64,000 nt of DNA from Chromatiales bacterium (GTDB taxonomy: Bacteria > Pseudomonadota > Gammaproteobacteria > Chromatiales > Chromatiaceae), in contig JANQRK010000088.1 of assembly GCA_028284585.1 (NCBI GenBank), positions 62,001 through 126,000 of the forward strand, in the 5' to 3' direction. Positions 38,335 through 46,275 of the stretch are shown here, piece after piece. Every line of letters starts with the position of its first letter. The stretch's first letter is position 1. The position numbers and the translations under genes were made by a program. The notes beneath the pieces were generated by a model, which was given only the letters and a program-made list of their open reading frames with translations, searched no databases and was not told where the DNA came from.

Positions 38335-39030
38335 ATGTTTCGGCACGTCCGCCTGATTTGCTTTGACCTGGACGAAACCTTGTGGCCGTGTCAGCCGGTC
38401 ATTCAGGCTGCCGAGGCGGAGTGTTACGCATGGTTGGCGCGTTTCGCGCCGCGATTGACCGCCCGCCACAGCGCGCAGGATCTGCGTGACCATCGGTTGG
38501 CGCTGAGTCGTGCGCGGCCGGATATCGCCCACGATCTGGGCGAACTGCGTCTACGATCGCTGACCGAGTTGCTTGTGGCCGAGGGGTACGAGCCCGACGT
38601 TGCGCATCGCGCCAGTGCGGTGTTCAGTGCAGCTCGCAATAGGGTCACGCCATACGCCGAGGTGGTTGAGGCGCTGCAGGTGCTGCGTCGCAACTATGCC
38701 TTGATCGCTGTGACCAATGGTAATGCGCAGATCAAGCACACGCCGCTAAGGGATTGTTTTGATCATTCGCTGACCGCGGCCGAAATCGGTGCCGCGAAGC
38801 CTGACCCGGCCATGTTTCACGCTGCCAGCACAAGGAGCGGTGTACCGCTCGATGCATGTTTGCATGTCGGTGACGATCCGCTGCGCGATATCAAGCCGGC
38901 ACGCCGACTCGGTATGAGCACCGTCTGGGTCAATCGAGACGACCGCGCTTGGCCAGCAACGCTACAACCTGCCGATCTACAGGTGTCGGCCATCGATCAA
39001 CTGGTCCGGGTGCTGACGGCGGCGCGCTAG
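38335..39030 (+). CDS. HAD family phosphatase, YigB-like
   Basis: The ATG at 38335 gives 231 residues starting MFRHVRLICFDLDETLWP. All four HAD motifs are present: DLDETLW (nucleophile and general acid Asp), AVTNGNAQI, AAKPDPAMFHAA and LHVGDDPLRDIKPA. It resembles YigB, a phosphatase used in riboflavin synthesis (removal of phosphate from the pyrimidine intermediate) and general sugar-phosphate cleanup. It lies 8 bp after the nucleotidyltransferase gene and may be cotranscribed with the cassette, but the family usually sits near xerC, so it may be unrelated. Confidence 0.85.
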   Translation: MFRHVRLICFDLDETLWPCQPVIQAAEAECYAWLARFAPRLTARHSAQDLRDHRLALSRARPDIAHDLGELRLRSLTELLVAEGYEPDVAHRASAVFSAARNRVTPYAEVVEALQVLRRNYALIAVTNGNAQIKHTPLRDCFDHSLTAAEIGAAKPDPAMFHAASTRSGVPLDACLHVGDDPLRDIKPARRLGMSTVWVNRDDRAWPATLQPADLQVSAIDQLVRVLTAAR

Positions 39031-39039
39031 CGACCCGGC

Positions 39040-39318
39040 TCAGCGTCCGCCGAAGTAGAATTGCACACCGTACCCATAGTCGTTGTAGCGCCAACGCCGG
39101 CGTGGAATATCGCGGTAACACGACCGGTAGCGATGCCGGTGATGGTGGTGCCGTCTGTGACCCTGCCGATATCGGTAAGGGTGCCGCGGTCGGTAGCCGT
39201 CGTAGTAGCGATAACCAGCGTGGCCATAACCGCGCCAATGGCTGTCGTGTGCCAAGGCACTGCCGGACTGGCCTCCGAGCGCGAGTGCCGCGCCCAACAA
39301 GACTATCGATGCCTTCAT
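39040..39318 (-). CDS. Small secreted His/Arg/Tyr-rich protein
   Basis: A 92-residue protein with a signal peptide (MKASIVLLGAALALGGQSGSALA). The mature part has runs of His, Arg and Tyr, for example HPYRYRQGHRRHHHHRHRYR, and ends with a short aromatic tail YGYGVQFYFGGR. Such proteins may bind metal ions or the cell envelope; the function is unknown. The gene overlaps no other and converges with the HAD gene. Confidence 0.7.
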   Translation of the reverse strand: MKASIVLLGAALALGGQSGSALAHDSHWRGYGHAGYRYYDGYRPRHPYRYRQGHRRHHHHRHRYRSCYRDIPRRRWRYNDYGYGVQFYFGGR

Positions 39319-39402
39319 CGTGTGCGCTCCCGTGATTGATCCTAACGGGAGCTTGGGCGATGCAGCCTGAACCTAGGCTGAACGCCTTATGTGACGGCTT
39401 GT

Positions 39403-40608
39403 TCAGATCTCACGTAATCCCTCGGAGGGCTCGATTCGCGCCGATCGCCAACCGGCCAGCGCGGCGGCCAGCATAGCGGCGCCTACAGTAAGTCCCAAGG
39501 CGAAGCCATAATGCTGCGGTAGGAGCACACACACCAGCTGGCCACTTGGCATCTGTGCCGCCAGCATATGATTGATCGCATAAGCGGCGCCGTAGTAGAT
39601 CCCTGCTGCAAGGGCCCAGCCGAGCAGGCCCGTGTAGAACGCCTGGGTGACAGGAAACCAGACGATGTCTCCGGTCCGAAACCCGACCAAGCGCAGTACC
39701 GACAGCTCTTTGCGCTTGCGATCGACGTTGGCCCAAAGGCTGGCACCCAGCGAGAGTGAGAAACCGATCAGGCCGATGATTGCAATGGCCCAGTAGATGG
39801 CGGTCAGGTTGCGGTCCATGCTCATCACCAACTCGATATCGGCAGCCCTGGTGCGCACTTCGATACCCTGCGCGGTCAAGTCGTATTTAAGTGTTGCAAC
39901 TTGATCGATTGAAGCGGCATACAGGCGGAAACCCGGATAGCTGCGGTCTTGGGGAGCGGGCGCTCCCTGCCAGCCGAGTGCCGGAACCGCGCGTCCGTCG
40001 CGAAAGTCCTCTACAGCCTCGACCAGGCGCAGGTCGGCAAATACCCCCTCGCGGGAGAAGGCCGCGACTGGCGCGATGTCTGCGACCTGCAACCTGATGG
40101 CTTCGCGTTCCTTCTTGCCAGCATAGCGTCGGGTCGCGCTGCCCATGGCGGTATCACCCGGCATGACCGCGAGCTTCTCCGCCGCGGCCTGTGATAAGAC
40201 CACTTGGTCCATTCCAATGGGTAGCTTGGCCTCTGCTGGGAGCAGTGGGTCACCCGGCCCGGAAGGGATCAGCTCGGCACGTATGATTCGGGTCGACTTA
40301 TCGCTGTCGAGTTCGATCGTGGCGGCAATACTGCGCGTGCGCGGTACCAGAAAGGCGACATCCCGGCGTTGCTGCATCCGGTCGAACCAGGCGGCATCGA
40401 AGCGGCCGCTGCTCATCGGACGGATCTCGCGATTCTCTGGGTTCTCGACCAGTTGTTCTACCATTCCGCCCACGATGCCGAATTTGAGACCGAACAGCAC
40501 CAGCATTGGGCCGAGTACGGCGGCCAGCGCAAGGATGAAGCAGCTCGACATTCGCCACTCATGGCCATAGTCGCGCGAGGCGAGGCGCAGGGTCTTGAAG
40601 AGTCGCAT
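39403..40608 (-). CDS. FtsX/MacB-type ABC transporter permease, TagS-like
   Basis: The ATG at 40608 gives 401 residues (MRLFKTLRLASRDYGHEWR). It has one N-terminal helix (SSCFILALAAVLGPMLVLFGL), a large periplasmic region, and three C-terminal helices around AIYWAIAIIGLIGFSLSLGAS, with the FtsX signature ELSVLRLVGFRTGDIVWF. It follows its ATPase partner by 8 bp. Size, topology and the VWA neighbour resemble TagS of the type VI secretion post-translational pathway, though no secretion gene is present. Function as lipoprotein or signalling transporter is inference. Confidence 0.8.
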   Translation of the reverse strand: MRLFKTLRLASRDYGHEWRMSSCFILALAAVLGPMLVLFGLKFGIVGGMVEQLVENPENREIRPMSSGRFDAAWFDRMQQRRDVAFLVPRTRSIAATIELDSDKSTRIIRAELIPSGPGDPLLPAEAKLPIGMDQVVLSQAAAEKLAVMPGDTAMGSATRRYAGKKEREAIRLQVADIAPVAAFSREGVFADLRLVEAVEDFRDGRAVPALGWQGAPAPQDRSYPGFRLYAASIDQVATLKYDLTAQGIEVRTRAADIELVMSMDRNLTAIYWAIAIIGLIGFSLSLGASLWANVDRKRKELSVLRLVGFRTGDIVWFPVTQAFYTGLLGWALAAGIYYGAAYAINHMLAAQMPSGQLVCVLLPQHYGFALGLTVGAAMLAAALAGWRSARIEPSEGLREI

Positions 40609-40616
40609 CGTCTGCC

Positions 40617-41378
40617 TCAGCCGTTGACCACGGTTTCGGTTGTGCGGCCGTCTTGGGAGCGATGGGTGTGGTGGGCCAAGCGGCGCAGCCCGAGCCGTTT
40701 GATATGCCGCCATGCGTGACTAGCAACCACCACGGTGATGCTGCGTTCCTCGGCCAGCCCGATGAACAACGACATGATCTTCTCCGCCGCGAACGGGTCG
40801 ACAGAGGCGGTCGGCTCGTCGGCGATGACGATCGACGGTTCGTGTGCCAAGGCGCGGCCGATTGCCACCCGCTGGCGTTCGCCGACCGACAGCGTCTCGG
40901 GCAGCTTATCCAGGTGGCGGGCAATACCCAGTTCGCGTGCTAGCGTTTCGACTGTGTCGCTCGCGTCGAGGCCCATCACACTGCGTGACAATGACATGTT
41001 GTCACGTACGGTGAGATAGGGCAGAAGTCCACCGGTCTGCATTACATAACCCATATGCCGCTTACGCAGGTCGCCGAGACGGTTCATATGCCGCTTCTTC
41101 CAAAGTCGTGCGACGTCGGTGGAGTCGTTGTCGATCTCGGGGCGAAACATAAATGCCCCGATGTTAGTCGGCGGGGCGATGAAGGCGAGCATGTCGAGCA
41201 GGGTCGACTTGCCGCAACCTGACTCCCCAATCAGCGCGATCTTCTCCCCTTGACTGATCTGCAAAGAGGGAACCCGCAGGCGGAAGGTGACACCTTCCGA
41301 GGCGCGATCGCGCACCACATCGCGCAGGTGGTATACCAGCGGCTTGGCCTTATTGCGGGCTTGAAAGACGTTTTCCAC
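40617..41378 (-). CDS. ABC transporter ATP-binding protein, TagT-like
   Basis: A 253-residue ATPase starting at GTG 41378. Walker A is GESGCGKST, the region GYVMQTGGLLPYLTVRDN sits at the Q-loop, and the signature is LSVGERQRVAI, a variant of LSGGQ. Walker B is IVIADEPTASVDP and the switch His lies in VVVASHAWRH. The Q-loop block GYVMQTGGLLP matches TagT-type ATPases by eye. It pairs with the FtsX-type permease directly downstream and lies 76 bp after the VWA gene. Confidence 0.84.
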   Translation of the reverse strand: MENVFQARNKAKPLVYHLRDVVRDRASEGVTFRLRVPSLQISQGEKIALIGESGCGKSTLLDMLAFIAPPTNIGAFMFRPEIDNDSTDVARLWKKRHMNRLGDLRKRHMGYVMQTGGLLPYLTVRDNMSLSRSVMGLDASDTVETLARELGIARHLDKLPETLSVGERQRVAIGRALAHEPSIVIADEPTASVDPFAAEKIMSLFIGLAEERSITVVVASHAWRHIKRLGLRRLAHHTHRSQDGRTTETVVNG

Positions 41379-41454
41379 GGTTGTTTATGTCGCAGGGAGC
41401 CGGTTAGCGATGCGGGCCATCGGCCACCATTGACTTGTTGGCAGGCTCATCGAG

Positions 41455-43449
41455 CTAGGGAAGCATCTCCAGCGCAACAGGGAATACCGAATCCCCATCC
41501 ACCGGTCCACCGTCCAGGCTTACCCAAAGGTCTGGGTGATCATGCAAGGCTCGGTAATAGGCGATCTTGCCTTCCAAGCCATGCAGAAACTCGATCTGCC
41601 GGCGTGCCGGCCAGGTCTCCCAGTCGTCTAGCGACAGGTTCATCACCTCACCAGTGTAGGGCAGGTCTTCGATGTATTCGCGCATGAAGCCGAGATCGGC
41701 GAGGCTGTTGCCTGTGCCTGCGGTAGTCGCCGTCGTGCTGCCCAACTGCTCCGGGTCACGTGAGACAGTCGCCGCCAGACTCTGCAATTCGTTGAGAAAG
41801 CCCTGCGGCGAAAGCAGGCCCTCTTCTGCGGTCTGCAATACATCTTTAAGTATGTCATGCAGGTCGGAGAGCTGATCGCGGGTTAACAGGACTTGTACAT
41901 CAAGGGTACGTTGCTCGGGGTTACGAATGTCGCGGTCGAGCAGCCAGGCGTCGAACACACTCGGGATTCTGCCGCCCTCGGCACGCTGAAGATATTGCAT
42001 GCGCAGCGCATAGCCGAGTTTGGCTACCTTACTCTGCAGATTGGCGAGACGCGGGTTGTCACTAGGTGTCGGCTGTAGCGATTCAGCTTGCAAGGGCTGT
42101 GCCCCGGCCGCCATTTGTACCTGCACGGTGATCTGACCGGCCAGGGTATCGAGCACCTGGCCAAATTCTCGAACGTCCCCTGTGGGAACCGCGTAATAAA
42201 GGCTGCCGATGCCGGGGAACTTCGCCAGCTCGCGATACGCAGCGGCCGCACTGCCATGATCGGCACTGTTCGCCTCGGTGAGCAAGTGCAAGACGAAGAT
42301 GGCGACCCCCTTTTCGCGCGCGAGTTGGCGCAAGGCCCGGGCGTCTAGACCGGTGCTGGATAGCGGATCGCCAGCACGGCGCGGGCCGGCATCGGTGACT
42401 AAGACCAGATAGCGTGCTGCGTGCGGCCCCCACTGCATATCGTCCAGGGCCTGTTTCACTCCGGCATAGGCGTCCTCGATGAAATCCTGGCTCGAGGTCT
42501 GGGCCGCTGCGAGATCATTGACTCGGGTAACGAAGGTTCCCGGGTTGCGCCCCTGTTCAAGGTCGACAAAGGTACGGGCCAGAAACCCCAGGTCGGGGGC
42601 TGCTTGCAGCGAATCGCGGAATGCGACCAGACCGAAATTGACGTTGCCCAGGAGGCCGGCGTCGCCCAGCGAGTCATAGATCTTCATGACGGCTTCGCGG
42701 GTGCGGTCGATGTACGGGTCCATCGATAGGGTGGCATCGATCGCAAAAACGAGCCCGGCACGGTAATCACTGGCCGGTTCCACGCTTGGCGCGACGCTAG
42801 GGTTCTGCGCGATGGCCGGTGTCTGCTGCGATGCTGGCAGGGCCTTGTCGCTTTCCAGCGGGACGCTGGACACCTTCAGCAGGCGCGCCCGTTCGCTACC
42901 GAGATAGAGGTCCTCGTGCCCGAGGATCGGAACCAGGTAGAAATTCTCACGGATATCGAGTTTGCCGGGCGGTTGGATGGCGACAACCGGCGAGTCGGCA
43001 CGTGTCTCGCCGGCCGCGGCGGCGCGATACAGCTCGGCATATCGCTCGATGTCGGGCCCGTTGGCCAGCTCGCGAACCGCTTGCGCGTTGTCGAATAGCA
43101 AGACGCGATCCCGGTCAACCGCCTCGCGAAACGCTACTGTGAGTCCCTGCGCCCACTCCAGGGTCTGATCGGCCGGCAGCCAGCCACTTGGATTGCCATG
43201 CCGGTCGGTACCTACCTGCAACCAAGACGTGCCGGCTGCCGATTCGCGCGTGTAGACGTAAAACGCCGTGAATGGTGTGACCGGTTCGCCGGCACCGGCC
43301 CCGGGTTCGGCATGCAATTGCGCCTCGGGGGTCGACAATACTCGCTGGTAGAGGGCCTGTTTACCGGGCATCAAAAGCGGTTGCTCAGGCGCCGCCTGCA
43401 CTGCGGGCGCCAAGATTAATACTAGTAACGCTGCAATTAGCCGTCGCAT
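41455..43449 (-). CDS. Periplasmic von Willebrand A protein, PpkA sensor-like
   Basis: The ATG at 43449 gives 664 residues with a signal peptide (MRRLIAALLVLILAPAVQA). Residues about 30-100 look like an SH3-type domain (TAFYVYTRESAAGTSWLQVG, GWLPADQTLEW). A VWA domain at about 231-430 has a metal-site motif D-A-T-L-S at 238-242 and continues NVNFGLVAFRDS. A helical C-terminal region follows. This order matches the periplasmic half of PpkA, but the kinase and transmembrane parts are missing. An in-frame ATG at 43461 is also possible. Confidence 0.8.
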   Translation of the reverse strand: MRRLIAALLVLILAPAVQAAPEQPLLMPGKQALYQRVLSTPEAQLHAEPGAGAGEPVTPFTAFYVYTRESAAGTSWLQVGTDRHGNPSGWLPADQTLEWAQGLTVAFREAVDRDRVLLFDNAQAVRELANGPDIERYAELYRAAAAGETRADSPVVAIQPPGKLDIRENFYLVPILGHEDLYLGSERARLLKVSSVPLESDKALPASQQTPAIAQNPSVAPSVEPASDYRAGLVFAIDATLSMDPYIDRTREAVMKIYDSLGDAGLLGNVNFGLVAFRDSLQAAPDLGFLARTFVDLEQGRNPGTFVTRVNDLAAAQTSSQDFIEDAYAGVKQALDDMQWGPHAARYLVLVTDAGPRRAGDPLSSTGLDARALRQLAREKGVAIFVLHLLTEANSADHGSAAAAYRELAKFPGIGSLYYAVPTGDVREFGQVLDTLAGQITVQVQMAAGAQPLQAESLQPTPSDNPRLANLQSKVAKLGYALRMQYLQRAEGGRIPSVFDAWLLDRDIRNPEQRTLDVQVLLTRDQLSDLHDILKDVLQTAEEGLLSPQGFLNELQSLAATVSRDPEQLGSTTATTAGTGNSLADLGFMREYIEDLPYTGEVMNLSLDDWETWPARRQIEFLHGLEGKIAYYRALHDHPDLWVSLDGGPVDGDSVFPVALEMLP

Positions 43450-43451
43450 GT

Positions 43452-44108
43452 TTACCGCCATGTTAGTGCAAGCTGTTGTGCCTGTGGGTCGCCCTGGGCC
43501 GCGAGTTGCGTGACCCTGGCCCGTAGGTCGGCCAATCGCTCTTGTGCCTCGTCGTTGCCACTCTGCGCGGCCATCTGGTACCACTTGTGGGCTTGGATAA
43601 GGTCGGCTGAGGCAAGCAGGCTCTTGGCCGGATCGTGGCCCGCCGGATCGGCTTGGTTGCCGAGCACCAGGGCCGATGCGGCATGGCCCTCACGAGCGGC
43701 AAAGAAATACAACAAATAGGCGTCGGCCAGATTGCCGGCGGACTCTGCTTCCACAGCCGCGGCGTGCAGGGCCTCGAGGTCCGTCTCACCCGAGGTACGC
43801 TGGCTAGCGATGAGCGCACGTGCCTGCGCACCCGGCTGGCTGAGCCCCGTACCGGACTCAATGCGCGACCGGTCGATGTTTGGGTCGCCGTCGGTTCGAG
43901 ATTGGTTGGTCTGTTCGCCCAGCAGACTCGGCGCCTCGGTGCCGGCCGGTGTCTCTTCGGGTGCTTCACCCGGAACCAACAAGACACCAATTAACGTTAG
44001 TAGTACGACGACGCCGATCAGTATCTGCGGCACTAACCGGCGCTCCGGCCGATCTTCGTCGATGTCGCCGCTGTCGGCAATCTCGCTGTCACGCAGAGGC
44101 TCATTCAT
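43452..44108 (-). CDS. Single-pass membrane protein with SEL1-like repeat
   Basis: The ATG at 44108 (MNEPLRDSEIADSGD), with AGAGAG 8 bp upstream, gives 218 residues; a GTG three codons earlier is possible. A cytoplasmic acidic head is followed by one transmembrane helix (LVPQILIGVVVLLTLIGVLLV), a Pro/Glu/Thr-rich linker, and a C-terminal region with SEL1/TPR-like segments (DLEALHAAAVEAESAGNLADAY, IQAHKWYQMAAQSGNDEAQERL). It heads the operon with the VWA protein and the ABC transporter, and its stop lies 2 bp before the VWA start. Probable scaffold; function unknown. Confidence 0.74.
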   Translation of the reverse strand: MNEPLRDSEIADSGDIDEDRPERRLVPQILIGVVVLLTLIGVLLVPGEAPEETPAGTEAPSLLGEQTNQSRTDGDPNIDRSRIESGTGLSQPGAQARALIASQRTSGETDLEALHAAAVEAESAGNLADAYLLYFFAAREGHAASALVLGNQADPAGHDPAKSLLASADLIQAHKWYQMAAQSGNDEAQERLADLRARVTQLAAQGDPQAQQLALTWR

Positions 44109-44183
44109 CCGCGGCACTCTCTTTTCATTTCATCTCGGTGGGGGGATTATCCCGAACTCGGTCTCGACAGGAAAGGAGACGGC

Positions 44184-44795
44184 GTGAAACACGTCATATT
44201 TGCGCTGATGCTAGTGTCAATGTCGGTGATTGCGGGTCCGCACGACTATCTGGACACAATCCCGGTGTTCTGGCGGACCCTTTATCCGGATGGAGGTGAG
44301 GGACTCTATTGTGGTAAGCGCTTTGTGGCCCGAGACCGCAGCTACAACATCGAGCACGTTTACCCAATGAGCTGGGCCGCGCGGGCATTGCGCTGCGGCG
44401 ACCGCCATGCGTGCCGCCGCGAAAGCAGACGCTTCAACGAAATCGAGTCCGATATGCATAACATGTATCCGGCTCGTAGAGACCTCAACAAGGCGCGTGG
44501 CTCGTATCCATTTCGCGAGCTGCGTGGTGAGCGTCAGGTGGAGGCTGGCTGTGACCTGGAGATCGATCATCGTCGCCGCGCGGTCGAACCGCGACCGGCC
44601 GTGCGCGGCAATATTGCGCGGGCAATGCTGTACATGGCTGACCGCTATGACCTGAAGATTTACAAGCGCCAGCGCCGTACCTTGCTCGAATGGCATCGCG
44701 CCGATCCGGTAGACAAGGCGGAACGTCGACGCAACCGTCTCATCGCCAAGCTACAGGGTAGGCGAAACTCCTGGATAGGGCCTGCACCGGATTGA
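44184..44795 (+). CDS. Secreted endonuclease I family protein
   Basis: A 203-residue protein with a short signal peptide (MKHVIFALMLVSMSVIAG). The endonuclease I motif NIEHVYPMSW, the DMHNMYPARRDLNKARGSYPF block and the CDLEIDHRRRAVEPR segment are conserved, with metal-binding His and Asn. The family (EndA/Vvn/Dns) degrades DNA in the periplasm or outside the cell. The C-terminus is very basic. A perfect hairpin starts directly at the stop codon. It is transcribed away from the VWA operon. Confidence 0.88.
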   Translation: MKHVIFALMLVSMSVIAGPHDYLDTIPVFWRTLYPDGGEGLYCGKRFVARDRSYNIEHVYPMSWAARALRCGDRHACRRESRRFNEIESDMHNMYPARRDLNKARGSYPFRELRGERQVEAGCDLEIDHRRRAVEPRPAVRGNIARAMLYMADRYDLKIYKRQRRTLLEWHRADPVDKAERRRNRLIAKLQGRRNSWIGPAPD

Positions 44796-45049
44796 GGGCA
44801 CCTCAAAAAATTGAGGTGCCCGAGCGGTACAGGGAAGTGCTGCCATTTTCGATCGCGACAAGTGATTGAAAATGAAGGAAAGGCGAAAACCGCGTTTTGG
44901 CCTTTCTGCAAAGAAAAATGCCATGGATGGCATTTTTCGAGGTCGCCTTGAGTCGATTTCGATCGGGCTGGGCGCTGCACTGGCCTGATCATAAACCGAG
45001 ACGAGCTCGGATCAGTCATTAGCAAAGGGAAGGAAAAACTTGCAGCGCC
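44796..45049. repeat. Hairpin-rich intergenic element
   Basis: The 313-bp gap after the endonuclease gene is filled by consecutive inverted repeats: an 11-bp stem at 44796-44821 (loop AAAA); a 7-bp pair at 44844-44850/44868-44874; a stem at 44878-44906 (12 of 13 pairs); a 26-bp perfect inverted repeat at 44913-44938; and a two-part stem at 44985-45015 enclosed by the 9-bp complement GGCGCTGCA (44971-44979) / TGCAGCGCC (45041-45049). This could be a structured RNA or a dispersed extragenic repeat. No credible coding frame is present. Confidence 0.55.
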
Positions 45050-45108
45050 GCGAGCCAAAGCCTGAACGAGCGTAAGCGGTTGGTTCAACTTGTTATCGCG
45101 TGGGTCAC

Positions 45109-45837
45109 TTAAAAGGTCATGATATCGCGCCGGATCACGCGTACTGGTTTGTAACCGAATAGTGCACTGAGGTGATGGAAAAAGGCGTGATTCGCTTGCT
45201 CGAACCACAGCCGGTCGAGTGCCTTCTCGACTGCCTGATAGCGTGCATGCAGTGCCAGTTTTGAATGCTTGGTGGACTCGGACTGCACTAGCCCCAGCCA
45301 CATCTGGCTCGCGCCCATGATGAACTTTGGCCATTCGTTCTGGACTGCCGGTGGCCACGATCGGTCGCTAGTGTCCGCGGGGTCGGTCGCTGGTTCTTTG
45401 CTTGGAGGTTCGGCACGCCACTCGATGAGGTGGCCGTCGTTGCGCAGTTGCTCCAGCAAGGGATTGGCCTGGACCTGTGTGACCAATCGCCGGGCCGTGG
45501 CCTCTGGGGCGTATAACAGGAGGCTGAACTGATGCCCCGTCGGGTCGTTCGGCCAACGGCGATGGAAACGCCAGAGTTTTAGGTGGCGTTGTTCTCGCAC
45601 GAGCGTCGGGGCTAGGATGCGATCCGCTATCAGCGCGTCCAAATAGCTGTTGACCGCTTCCCCCTTCTGACGCGCCAGGCGAAACCGGATCGCGGTCCAT
45701 CGGGGCAAGGCGTTGCCGTCCGGTGGCGCGATGTCGATGCTATGTGGCGGTTGTCGGATCGCTGTCGTGGATTCACAGCCCACCACCCCGGTAGCCAAGC
45801 TGAGGATCAAAAAGACTACGGACACCCAGCGGCTCAT
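45109..45837 (-). CDS. Putative lipoprotein of unknown function
   Basis: The ATG at 45837 gives 242 residues with a lipoprotein signal ending in a lipobox (LATGVVGC, Cys near residue 21). The mature part contains WTAIRFRLARQKGEAVNSYLDALIAD, KLWRFHRRWPNDPTGHQFSLLLY and a C-terminal region ending VIRRDIMTF. The middle segment resembles no family I can name. The gene stands alone between the hairpin region and the long gap before the PilZ/GGDEF gene. A short inverted repeat CCGATA-CCCC-TATCGG sits just upstream of its start (45843-45858). Confidence 0.72.
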   Translation of the reverse strand: MSRWVSVVFLILSLATGVVGCESTTAIRQPPHSIDIAPPDGNALPRWTAIRFRLARQKGEAVNSYLDALIADRILAPTLVREQRHLKLWRFHRRWPNDPTGHQFSLLLYAPEATARRLVTQVQANPLLEQLRNDGHLIEWRAEPPSKEPATDPADTSDRSWPPAVQNEWPKFIMGASQMWLGLVQSESTKHSKLALHARYQAVEKALDRLWFEQANHAFFHHLSALFGYKPVRVIRRDIMTF

Positions 45838-46275
45838 GTTTGCCGATACCCCTATCGGTAGCTCCCCAGAAACATCGGCCGAGCTGATCGACGACAGTCC
45901 AACACGGCGATAGGCATAACATAGCGTGCTTTGCGGGGCAGACAATGCCAGCATGCTGCGTCGCTGGCGAGCCCGCTAAGGTTTGCTGGTCGATAGACCG
46001 TTGTCGTGGGGTGCGTTTGGGTGGGGGTGCCCTTTACGACAGGTGCACCCAGCCCTGTGCTTTATCGGTTGACGCATGATCCAGTGCCCGTAGGGCTGAA
46101 CGGGTCCCAATTTTTGTCGCCAAGGTAACCTAAATCGCCATAAGACCGAGCCACTGGCGTGGTTCAACTTTCTTATTGTACGGGCGATAACACGGGAATT
46201 GGGCATTGCTGCTGAGCGATTAGGGATGGGTAAAAATACTACAGCAGAACCCGTAGATCCTGGCACCAGGGTGGC
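45838..46275. other. 438-bp divergent intergenic region
   Basis: Between the lipoprotein gene and the PilZ/GGDEF/EAL gene I see only the small inverted repeat at 45843-45858 and a loose inverted pair TGGGTG/CACCCA near 46019-46052. There is no convincing coding frame, tRNA or terminator. It presumably holds the promoters of both divergent genes, but no box pair is strong enough to call. Confidence 0.5.

Noticed and set aside
44796..44821. Hairpin at the endonuclease stop as an intrinsic terminator
   Set aside because: The stem is perfect but is not followed by a T run; I list it within the hairpin-rich element.
44660..45358. 232-residue minus-strand frame crossing the hairpin region
   Set aside because: It overlaps the endonuclease and lipoprotein genes and is explained by the inverted-repeat region.
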